Program-made: the position numbers and the translations under genes | Notes under the pieces: model-generated | Told to the model about the DNA's origin: nothing | Databases searched by the model: none | The model's input: the letters and a program-made list of their open reading frames with translations, nothing else | Shown here: positions 1 to 9,418 of the stretch, piece by piece | Numbering within the stretch: position 1 is the stretch's first letter | Layout of the letters: every line of letters starts with the position of its first letter | Origin: Amblyomma americanum | Taxonomy: Eukaryota; Arthropoda; Arachnida; Ixodida; Ixodidae | Assembly (NCBI RefSeq): GCF_052857255.1 | Contig: NC_135497.1 | Location: 180,143,478 to 180,207,477 of the forward strand | Length of the DNA stretch: 64,000 nt | Direction of reading: 5' to 3'

Positions 1-265
1 TGGCGTCAAAGACACCCCGGAAAACCTGGGCCAGATGAAAGGTAATAGATTCTCTTTGCTATATTTCCCAGCATAGCATTTACGTGTGTCCTAATAGATA
101 TTCCAAAACACAATCCGAGCCACACGATTTTTCTGTTTTGTTTGCAGAGACGAAGGAGCTGCTGGCCGGCCTGCTGCGACAGACCGAACACATGGAATAT
201 TTTTGTTTAAAAATACAGCGACCACTTGAGAGTCGGGACTTCTGTTGTTCTTCATGCGACGCATC

Positions 266-475
266 ATGGCTTCAAAGACACCAAGGAAAACCTGTGCCAG
301 AAGAACGGTAATAGATTTTCTTTGCTATATTTTCCAACGTTGAATTTACATGTGTCCAAAGAGACATTTGAGAACAAGATCTGAACCATCCGATTTTCTG
401 TATTGTTTGCAGAGACGTAGGAGCAGCAAGGCAGCTAGCTTCGGCAGAAAGAAGACATGGATTAACTTTGTTTAA
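266..475 (+). other. Representative A2 monomer with candidate two-exon micro-ORF
   Basis: ATG at 266 has A at -3 and G at +4. Fourteen codons run to 307, where an intron-like block 308-412 starts with GTAATAG and ends with TTTGCAG. The second part, 413-475, continues in phase 0 with RRRSSKAASFGRKKTWINFV and a TAA. The predicted product is 34 residues and very rich in Arg and Lys. In this copy the unspliced frame is broken inside the block by TGA, so only splicing would join the halves. No family is recognised. Low confidence, because many sister monomers have lost the start or gained a stop. Confidence 0.15.
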
Positions 476-1957
476 AAAATTCAACAACCAGTTTTTAGTC
501 GGCACTTCTGTTGTTCTTCATGCGACGCATCATGGCATCAAGCAGACACAGGAAAAACCTGGGTCCGAACAATGGTAATAGATTCGCGTTCCTTTCTTTT
601 GCAACATTGCATATACCAGTGCCGTTAGAGACGTTCCAAAACACAATTCTGAACCATACGTTTTTCTGTATTGTTTGCAGAGACGCTGGAGCTGCGAGGC
701 GGCTTGCTTCGGAAGACAGAAGACATGGAATTATTTTGTTTAAAAAAATTCAACAACCACTTGACTGTCGGCACTTCTGTTCTTCATGCGACGCATCATA
801 GCGTAAAGCAGACCCAGGAAAATCCTGAGCCCGAACAATGGTAATAGATTCGCGGTGCTTTATTTTGAAACCTTGTACTTTCAAGTGCCCTTAGAGACAT
901 TCCAAAACACAATTCTTTACCATCCGTATTTCTGTATTTTTTCAGACGAAGGAGCTGCAAGACGGCTAGCTTCGGCAGAGAGAAGACAAGGAATATTTTT
1001 GTTTTAAAAATTCAGCGACCACTTGAGAGTCGCCACTTCTGTTGCTGTTCATACGACGCATCGTGGCGTCAAAGACACCAAGGAAAACCTGGGCCAGAAG
1101 AACGGTAATAGATTCCCATTGCTATATTTTCCAACATTGCATTTTCATGTGTCCAAAGAGAGATTTCAAAACAATCTGAACCATCCGTTTTTCTGTATTG
1201 TTTGCAGAGACGAAGGAGCTGCTGGCCGGCCAGCTGCGGGAGACAGAAGACGTGCAATATTTTTGTTTAAAACTTCTTCGACCACTTGAGAGTCGGCACT
1301 TCTGTTGTTCTTCATAGGACGCATCATGGCGTCAAAGACACCCAGGAAATCCTGGGCCGGAAAAAAGGTAAGAGATTCCATTTGCTACATTTTTCAACAT
1401 TGCATTTACATGTGTCCTAAGAGACATTCCAAAACACAATCGGAACCAACCGTTTTTCTCTACTGTTTGCAGAGACGCAGGAGCTGCAAGGCGGCTAGCT
1501 TCGGCAGAGAGAAGACATAGAATATTTTTGTTCTAAAAATTCAGAGAGCACTTGAAAGTTGCCACTTCTGTTGTTCTTCATGCGACGCATCATGGCGTCA
1601 AAGACACCCGGGAAAAGCTGGGCCAGAAGAACGGTAATAGATTCTCTTTTCTATATTTCCCAGCATTGCATTTACATGTGTCCTAATAGACATTCCAAAA
1701 CACAATCTGAGCCACCCGTTTTTCTGTATTGTTTGCAGAGACGAAGGAGCTGCAAGGCAGCTAGCTTCGGCAGAAAGAAGACATGGATTAACTTTGTTTA
1801 AAAAAATTCAACAACCAGTTTACAGTCGGCACTTCTGTTCTTCATGCGACGCATCATGGCGTCAAGCAGACACAGGAAAAACCGGAGTCCGAACAATGGT
1901 AATAGATTCGCATTCCTTTCTTTTGCAACATTTCATATACCAGTGCCCTTAGAGACG

Positions 1958-2105
1958 TTCCAAAACACAATTCTGAATCATACGTTTTTCTAAATTGTTT
2001 GCAGAGACGCTGGAGCTGCGAGGCGGCTAGCTTCCAAAACACAATTCTGAATCATACGTTTTTCTGTATTGTTTGCAGAGACGCTGGAGCTGCGAGGCGG
2101 CTAGC
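1958..2105 (+). repeat. 74-bp direct duplication of the 3' splice-site region
   Basis: Two adjacent 74-bp copies (1958-2031 and 2032-2105) each hold TTCCAAAACACAA, a pyrimidine tract, TTTGCAG, AGACGCTGGAGC and GGCGGCTAGC. The first copy reads TTTTTCTAAATTG here, where other monomers have CTGAATTG; the second has CTGTATTG. The join lies at a shared TTC (GACGTTCC versus CTAGCTTCGG), which suggests a microhomology-mediated duplication. Confidence 0.95.
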
Positions 2106-3896
2106 TTCGGCAGAGAGAAGACATCGAATATTTTTGTTCTAAAAATTCAGAGAGCACTTGAATGTTGCCACTTCTGTTGTTCTTCATGCGACGAATCATG
2201 GCGTCAAAGACGCCCCGGAAAACCTGGGCCAGAAGAAAGGTAATAGATTCTCTTTGCTATATTTCCCAGCATTGCATTTACGTGTGTCCTAATAGACATT
2301 CCAAAACACAATCCGAACCACCCGTTTTTCTGTATTGTTTGCAGAGACGAAGGAGCTGCAAGGCAGCTAGCATCGGCAGAAAGAAGACATGGATTAACTT
2401 TGTTTAAAAAAATTCAACAACCAGTTTACAGTCGGCACTACTGTTGTTCTTCATGCGACGCATCATGGCGTCAAGCAGACACAGGAAAAACCTGGGTCCG
2501 AACAATGGTAATAGATTCGCGTTCTTTTCTTTTGCAACATTGCATATACCAGTGCCGTTAGAGACGTTCCAAAACACAATTCTGAACCATACGTTTTTCT
2601 GTATTGTTTGCAGAGACGCTGGAGCTGCGAGGCGGCTAGCTTCGGAAGACAGAAGACATGGAATTATTTTGTTTAAAAAGATTCAACAACCACTTGATTG
2701 TCGGCACTTCTGTTGTTCTTCATGCGACGCATCATAGCGTCAAGCAGACCCAGGAAAATCCTGAGCCCGAACAATGGTAATAGATTCGCGGTGCTTTATT
2801 TTGAAACCTTGCACTTTCAAGTGCCCTTAGAGACATTCCAAAACACAATTCTTTACCATCCGTATTTCTGTATTTTTTCAGACGATGGAGCTGCAAGACG
2901 GCTAGCTTCGGCAGAGAGAAGACAAGGAATATTTTTGTTTCAAAAATTCAGCGACCACTTGAGAGTCGCCACTTCTGTTGCTCTTCATACGACGCATCGT
3001 GGCGTCAGACACCAAGGAAAACCTGGGCCAGAAGAACGGTAATAGATTCCCATTGCTATATTTTCCAACATTGCATTTTGATGTGTCCAAAGAGAGATTT
3101 CAAAACAATCTGAAACATCCGTTTTTCTGTATTGTTTGCAGAGATGAAGGAGCTGCTGGCCGGCCAGCTGCGGCAGACAGAAGACGTGCAATATTTTTGT
3201 TTAAAAATTCTTCGACCACTTGAGAGTCGGCACTTCTGTCGTTCTTCATAGGACGCATCATGGCGTCAAAGACACCCAGGAAATCCTGGGCCGGATAAAA
3301 GGTAAGAGATTCCCTTTGCTACATTTTTCAACATTGCATTTACATGTGTCCTAAGAGACATTCCAAAACACAATCGGAACCATCCGTCTTTCTGTACTGT
3401 TTGCAGAGGCGCAGGAGCTGCAAGGCGGCTAGCTTCGGCATACAGAAGACATCGAATAATTTTGTTTAAAAATTTAAGCAACCCTTTGACAGTCGGCACT
3501 TGTGTTGTTCTTCATGCGACGCATCATGGTGTCAAGCAGCCCCAGGAAAAACCCCAGTCCGAACAATGGTATTAGTCTTCGCGTTGCTTTCTTTTGCAGC
3601 ATTGCATTTTCCAGTGCCCTTAGAGACATTCGAAAACACAATTCTTTACCATCCGTATGTCTGTATTTTTTGCAGAGACCAAGGAGCTGCAAGATGGCTA
3701 GCTTCGGCAGAGAGAAGACAAGGAATATTTTTGTTTAAAAAATTCAGCGACCACTTGAGAGCCGGCACTTCTGTTGTTCTTCATGGGACGCATCATGGCG
3801 TCAAGCAGACACAGGAAAAACCTGAGTCCGAACAATGGTAATAGATTCGCATTCCTTTCTTTTGCAACATTGCATATACCAGTGCCCTTAGAGACG

Positions 3897-4044
3897 TTCC
3901 AAAACACAATTCTGAATCATACGTTTTTCTGAATTGTTTGCAGAGACGCTGGAGCTGCGAGGCGGCTAGCTTCCAAAACACAATTCTGAATCATACGTTT
4001 TTCTGTATTGTTTGCAGAGACGCTGGAGCTGCGAGGCGGCTAGC
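3897..4044 (+). repeat. 74-bp duplicated acceptor region
   Basis: Same structure as at 1958, placed at the end of the leader just before the first 1940-bp unit. First copy CTGAATTG, second CTGTATTG. Confidence 0.95.
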
Positions 4045-4136
4045 TTCGGCAGAGCGAATACATAGAATATTTTTGTTCTAAAAAATCAGAGAGCACTTGA
4101 ATGTTGCCACTTCTGTTGTTCTTCATGCGACGCATC

Positions 4137-6076
4137 ATGGCGTCAAAGACGCCCCGGAAAACCTGGGCCAGATGAAAGGTAATAGATTCTCTTTGCTATA
4201 TTTCCCAGCATTGCATTTACGTGTGTCCTAATAGACATTCCAAAACACAATCTGAGCCACACGTTTTTCTGTTTTGTTTGCAGAGACGAAGGAGCTGCTG
4301 GATGGCCAGCTGCGACAGACAGAACACATGGGATATTTTTGTTTAAAAATACAGCGACCACTTGAGAGTCGGGACTTCTGTTGTTTTTCATGCGACGCAT
4401 CATGGCGTCAAAGACACCAAGGAAAACCTGTGCCAGAAGAACGGTAATAGATTTTCTTTGCTATATTTTCCAACGTAAAATTTACATGTGTCCAAAGATA
4501 CATTCCAAAACAAGATCTGAACCATCCGATTTTCTGTATTGTTTGCAGAGACGTAGGAGCAGCAAGGCAGCTAGCTTCGACAGAAAGAAGACATGGATTA
4601 ACTTTGTTTAAAAAAATTCAACAACCAGTTTACAGTCGGCACTACTGTTGTTCTTCATGCGACGCATCATGGCGTCAAGCAGACAGGAAAAACCTGGGTC
4701 CGAACAATGGTAATAGATTCGCGTTCTTTTCTTTTGCAACATTGCATATACCAGTGCCGTTAGAGACGTTCCAAAACACAATTCTGAACCATACGTTTTT
4801 CTGTATTGTTTGCAGAGACGTTGGAGCTGCGAGGCGGCTAGCTTCGGAAGACAGAAGACATGGAATTATTTTGTTTAAAAAGATTCAACAACCACTTGAT
4901 TGTCGGCACTTCTGTTGTTCTTCATGCGACGCATCATAGCGTCAAGCAGACCCAGGAAAATCCTGAGCCCGAACAATGGTAATCGATTCGCGGTGCTTTA
5001 TTTTGAAACCTTGCACTTTCAAGTGCCCTTAGAGACATTCCAAAACACAATTCTTTACCATCCGTATTTCTGTATTTTTTTCAGACGAAGGAGCTGCTGG
5101 CCGGCCAGCTGCGGCAGACAGAAGACGTGCAATATTTTTGTTTAAAAATTCTTCGACCACTTGAGAGTCGGCACTTCTGTCGTTCTTCATAGGACGCATC
5201 ATGGCGTCAAAGACACCCAGGAAATCCTGGGCCGGATGAAAGGTAAGAGATTCCCTTTGCTACATTTTTCAACATTGCATTTACATGTGTCCTAAGAGAC
5301 ATTCCGAAACACAATCGGAACCATCCGTCTTTCTGTACTGTTTGCAGAGGCGCAGGAGCTGCAAGGCGGCTAGCTTCGGCATACAAAAGACATGGAATAA
5401 TTTTGTTTAAAAATTTAAGCAACCCTTTGACAGTCGGCACTTGTGTTGTTCCTCATGCGACGCATCATGGTGTCAAGCGGCCCCAGGAAAAACCCCAGTC
5501 CGAACAATGGTATTAGATTCGCGTTGCTTTCTTTTGCAGCATTGCATTTTCCAGTGCCCTTAGAGACATTCGAAAACGCAATTCTTTACCATCCGTATGT
5601 CTGTATTTTTTGCAGAGACCAAGGAGCTGCAAGATGGCTAGCTTCGGCAGAGAGAAGACAAGGAATATTTTTGTTTAAAAAATTCAGCGACCACTTGAGA
5701 GTCGGCACTTCTGTTGTTCTTCTTGGGACGCATCATGGCGTCAAGCAGACACAGGAAAAACCCGAGTCCGAACAATGGTAATAGATTCGCATTCCTTTCT
5801 TTTGCAACATTGCATATACCAGTGCCCTTAGAGACGTTCCAAAACACAATTCTGAATCATACGTTTTTCTGAATTGTTTGCAGAGACGCTGGAGCTGCGA
5901 GGCGGCTAGCTTCCAAAACACAATTCTGAATCATACGTTTTTCTGTATTGTTTGCAGAGACGCTGGAGCTGCGAGGCGGCTAGCTTCGGCAGAGAGAAGA
6001 CATAGAATATTTTTGTTCTAAAAATTCAGAGAGCACTTGAATGTTGCCACTTCTGTTGTTCTTCATGCGACGCATC
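4137..6076 (+). repeat. 1940-bp higher-order unit 1 (A1 A2 B1 B2 A3 B3 B4)
   Basis: Monomer anchors are at 4137, 4402, 4669, 4936, 5201, 5467 and 5735, and the next unit starts at 6077. B4 carries the 74-bp acceptor duplication (5837-5984). Linked diagnostic variants are AATCGATTCG at about 4982 and TCAAGCGGCCCC at about 5473. Both recur in the units at 31397 and 37217, so these three units share recent ancestry. A1 has an in-frame TGA at 4173-4175 that most other units lack (AGAAGAAAG there). Confidence 0.95.
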
Positions 6077-6286
6077 ATGGCGTCAAAGACGCCCCGGAAA
6101 ACCTGGGCCAGAAGAAAGGTAATAGATTCTCTTTGCTATATTTCCCAGCATTGCATTTACGTGTGTCCTAATAGACATTCCAAAACACAATCTGAGCCAC
6201 ACGTTTTTCTGTTTTGTTTGCAGAGACGAAGGAGCTGCTGGATGGCCAGCTGCGACAGACAGAACACATGGGATATTTTTGTTTAA
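6077..6286 (+). other. Candidate A1 micro-ORF, open both spliced and unspliced
   Basis: ATG at 6077 (MASKTPRKTWARRK) meets a 105-bp GT-AG block at 6119-6223. The downstream part 6224-6286 encodes RRRSCWMASCDRQNTWDIFV and a TAA, in phase 0. Because 105 is divisible by three and the block has no stop in this frame, the unspliced frame is also open, from an upstream ATG at 6041 to 6286 (81 codons, starting MLPLLLFFMRRI). A basic peptide or a small membrane-associated peptide could be imagined, but no known domain is visible. The reading may be only a by-product of the repeat. Confidence 0.15.
6119..6223 (+). other. Representative intron-like block (A1), 105 bp
   Basis: Begins GTAATAGATT after ...AGAAAG and ends in a pyrimidine-rich tract and TTTGCAG, followed by AGACGAAGG. 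A CTGAGCC (CTGAACC in other copies) lies about 28 nt before the AG, a usual branch-point distance. A second AG directly follows (CAG|AG|AC), so two acceptors 2 nt apart are possible and would select different downstream frames. Nearly every monomer in the window has this layout. Confidence 0.6.
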
Positions 6287-6918
6287 AAATACAGCGACCA
6301 CTTGAGAGTCGGGACTTCTGTTGTTTTTCATGCGACGCATCATGGCGTCAAAGACACCAAGGAAAACCTGTGCCAGAAGAACGGTAATAGATTTTCTTTG
6401 CTATATTTTCCAACGTAAAATTTACATGTGTCCAAAGATACATTCCAAAACAAGATCTGAACCATCCGATTTTCTGTATTGTTTGCAGAGACGTAGGAGC
6501 AGCAAGGCAGCTAGCTTCGACAGAAAGAAGACATGGATTAACTTTGTTTAAAAAAATTCAACAACCAGTTTACAGTCGGCACTACTGTTGTTCTTCATGC
6601 GACGCATCATGGCGTCAAGCAGACAGGAAAAACCTGGGTCCGAACAATGGTAATAGATTCGCGTTCTTTTCTTTTGCAACATTGCATATACCAGTGCCGT
6701 TAGAGACGTTCCAAAACACAATTCTGAACCATACGTTTTTCTGTATTGTTTGCAGAGACGTTGGAGCTGCGAGGCGGCTAGCTTCGGAAGACAGAAGACA
6801 TGGAATTATTTTGTTTAAAAAGATTCAACAACCACTTGATTGTCGGCACTTCTGTTGTTCTTCATGCGACGCATCATAGCGTCAAGCAGACCCAGGAAAA
6901 TCCTGAGCCCGAACAATG

Positions 6919-7024
6919 GTAATAGATTCGCGGTGCTTTATTTTGAAACCTTGCACTTTCAAGTGCCCTTAGAGACATTCCAAAACACAATTCTTTACCA
7001 TCCGTATTTCTGTATTTTTTTCAG
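6919..7024 (+). other. Representative B2 intron-like block with single acceptor
   Basis: The B2 monomer has the donor G|GTAATAGATTCG but its 3' end reads TTTTTTTCAG|ACGAAGG. The usual second AG is missing, so only one acceptor remains, in the position equivalent to the second AG of other monomers. The same monomer has CATAGCG in place of CATGGCG, so the usual start codon is lost. Both traits are shared by B2 monomers across the array. Confidence 0.55.
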
Positions 7025-7929
7025 ACGAAGGAGCTGCTGGCCGGCCAGCTGCGGCAGACAGAAGACGTGCAATATTTTTGTTTAAAAATTCTTCGACCAC
7101 TTGAGAGTCGGCACTTCTGTCGTTCTTCATAGGACGCATCATGGCGTCAAAGACACCCAGGAAATCCTGGGCCGGATGAAAGGTAAGAGATTCCCTTTGC
7201 TACATTTTTCAACATTGCATTTACATGTGTCCTAAGAGACATTCCGAAACACAATCGGAACCATCCGTCTTTCTGTACTGTTTGCAGAGGCGCAGGAGCT
7301 GCAAGGCGGCTAGCTTCGGCATACAAAAGACATGGAATAATTTTGTTTAAAAATTTAAGCAACCCTTTGACAGTCGGCACTTGTGTTGTTCCTCATGCGA
7401 CGCATCATGGTGTCAAGCAGCCCCAGGAAAAACCCCAGTCCGAACAATGGTATTAGATTCGCGTTGCTTTCTTTTGCAGCATTGCATTTTCCAGTGCCCT
7501 TAGAGACATTCGAAAACACAATTCTTTACCATCCGTATGTCTGTATTTTTTGCAGAGACCAAGGAGCTGCAAGATGGCTAGCTTCGGCAGAGAGAAGACA
7601 AGGAATATTTTTGTTTAAAAAATTCAGCGACCACTTGAGAGTCGGCACTTCTGTTGTTCTTCTTGGGACGCATCATGGCGTCAAGCAGACACAGGAAAAA
7701 CCCGAGTCCGAACAATGGTAATAGATTCGCATTCCTTTCTTTTGCAACATTGCATATACCAGTGCCCTTAGAGACGTTCCAAAACACAATTCTGAATCAT
7801 ACGATTTTCTGAATTGTTTGCAGAGACGCTGGAGCTGCGAGGCGGCTAGCTTCCAAAACACAATTCTGAATCATACGTTTTTCTGTATTGTTTGCAGAGA
7901 CGCTGGAGCTGCGAGGCGGCTAGCTTCGG

Positions 7930-9300
7930 AAGACAGAAGACATGGAATTATTTTGTTTAAAAAAATTCAACAACCAGTTGATAGTCGGCACTTCTGTTGT
8001 TCTTCATGCGACGCATCATGGCGTCAAGCAGACACAGAAAAATCCTGAGCCCGGACAATGGTAATAGATCCGCGGTGCTTTATTTTGAAACCTTGCACTT
8101 TCAAGTGCGCTTAGAGACATTTCAAAACACAATTCTTTACCATCCGTATTTCTGTATTTTTTCAGACGAAGCAGCTGCAAGGCGGCTAGCTTCGACAGAG
8201 AGAAGACAAGGAATATTTTTGTTTTAAAAATTCAGCGACCACTTGAGAGTCGGCACTTCTCTTATTCTTCATACGATGCATCGTGGCGTCAAAGACACCA
8301 TGGAAAACCTGGGCCAGAAGAACGGTAATAGATTCCCTTTGCTATATTTTCCAACATTGCATTTACATGTGTCCAAAGAGATTTCAAAACACAATCTGAA
8401 CCATCCGTTTTTCTGTATTGTTTGCAGAGACGAAGGAGCTGCTGGCCGGCCAGCTGCGGCAGACAGAAGACGTGCAATATTTTTGTTTAAAAATTCTTCG
8501 ACCACTTGAAAGTCGGCACTTCTGTTGTTCTTCATAGGACGCATCATGGCGTCAAAGACACCCAGGAAAACCTGGGCCAGAAAAAAGGTAAGAGATTCCC
8601 TTTGCTATATTTTTCAACACTGCATTTACATGTGTCCTAAGAGACATTCCAAAACACAATCGGAACCATCCGTTTTTCTGTACTGTTTGCAGAGGCGCAG
8701 GAGCTGCAAGGCGGCTAGCTTCGGCAGACAGAAGACATGGAATAATTCTGTTTAAAAAATTCAGCAACCAGTTGACAGTCGGCACTTCTGTTGTTCTTCA
8801 TGCGACGCATCATGGCGTCAAGCAGACAACGGAAAATTCTTAGTCCGAACAATGGTATTAGATTCGCGTTGCTTTCTTTTGCAGCATTGCATATACCAGT
8901 GCCCTTAAAGACATTCCAAAACACAATTCTTTACCATCCGTATTTCTATTTTTTTGCAGAGACCAAGGAGCTGCGAGACGGCTAGCTTCGGCAGAGAGAA
9001 GACAAGGAATATTTTTGTTTTAAAAACTCAGCGACCATTTGAGAATCGGCACTTCTGTTGTTCTTCATGCGACGGATGATGGCGTCAAGCAGACCCAGGA
9101 AAATCATGGTCCCGAAGAATGGTAATTCATTCCTTTTGCTATATTTTCCAACATTGCATTTACTAGTGCCCTAGAGATTATTCCAAAACACAACACTGAA
9201 CCATTTGTTTTTCTACATTGTTTGCAGACACGCAGGGGCTGCAAGGCGGCACTTCGGCAGATAGAAGACATGAAATATTTTTGTTAAAAAAATTCAATGA
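7930..9300 (+). repeat. Trailer block 1 (five monomers before the insert)
   Basis: Five monomers (anchors 8018, about 8283, 8546, 8812, 9079) join the truncated 1940-bp unit to the 118-bp insert. Close copies lie at 20248-21619, 41010-42383, 48652-50025 and 56443-57816, all 1371-1374 bp long. At 8561-8576 the A monomer shows the perfect inverted repeat CCCAGG-AAAA-CCTGGG, ending 11 nt before its donor (intron starts 8588). The last monomer has CTACATTGTTTGCAGACACG and a GCGGCACTTCGG that lacks GCTAG. Confidence 0.9.
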
Positions 9301-9418
9301 ATAAACCCTGTTGAATGTGTAGTGCTCGTCCTGTTCCCTTCCTCGTCCGTGTTGCCAGTTTGCGCACTTATGTATTTCACGAATATGCACCAACAAGCAC
9401 AGTTGCAAGTACTTCTGA
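9301..9418 (+). mobile_element. 118-bp non-monomer insert, copy 1
   Basis: The monomer reads ATTCA.TGAGCACTTG elsewhere. Here the sequence is split after ATTCAATGA by 118 bp unrelated to the monomer, and resumes TGAGCACTTGG. A TGA is present on both sides, consistent with a 3-bp target duplication, though this could be chance. The insert begins at an AATAAA (9300-9305) followed by GT-rich sequence, then TCCCTTCCTCGTCCG, TTTGCGCAC and ATATGCACCAACAAGC. There is no coding frame, terminal inverted repeat or tRNA box. It may be a SINE fragment or a captured 3' end. All five copies sit at the same site, so it spread by array amplification rather than by repeated insertion. Confidence 0.55.

Larger units (their letters stand above)
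1..4136 (+). repeat. Leader monomers upstream of first 1940-bp run
   Basis: About 15 and a half monomers of mixed A and B type. The window opens one base inside an ATG, so its first monomer is cut. The block is the counterpart of 11060-14514 and of about 23380-27516, and it carries 74-bp acceptor duplications at 1958-2105 and 3897-4044. Compared with it, the copy at 11-14 kb lacks about 606 bp, equal to two monomers plus one 74-bp duplication. The rest of its frame lies outside the window. Confidence 0.9.
6077..7929 (+). repeat. 1940-bp higher-order unit 2, 3' truncated
   Basis: Anchors at 6077, 6342, 6609, 6876, 7141, 7407 and 7675. It follows the unit layout through the 74-bp duplication (7777-7924). 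It then switches at GCTAGCTTCGG from CAGAGAGAAG to AAGACAGAAG, where the trailer begins. The same exit point is used at 20247 and 41009. Confidence 0.93.

Noticed and set aside
4201..4215. TATA-like promoter in GCTATATTT
   Set aside because: The motif lies inside the intron-like block of nearly every monomer, and I see no initiator or other promoter element nearby.
7147..7380. Minus-strand protein-coding genes
   Set aside because: Each is a mirror of the same repeat with no splice-site logic or known domain on that strand.
9301..9418. Autonomous transposon
   Set aside because: Only 118 bp, without terminal inverted repeats, transposase or reverse transcriptase. All copies are at one homologous site.
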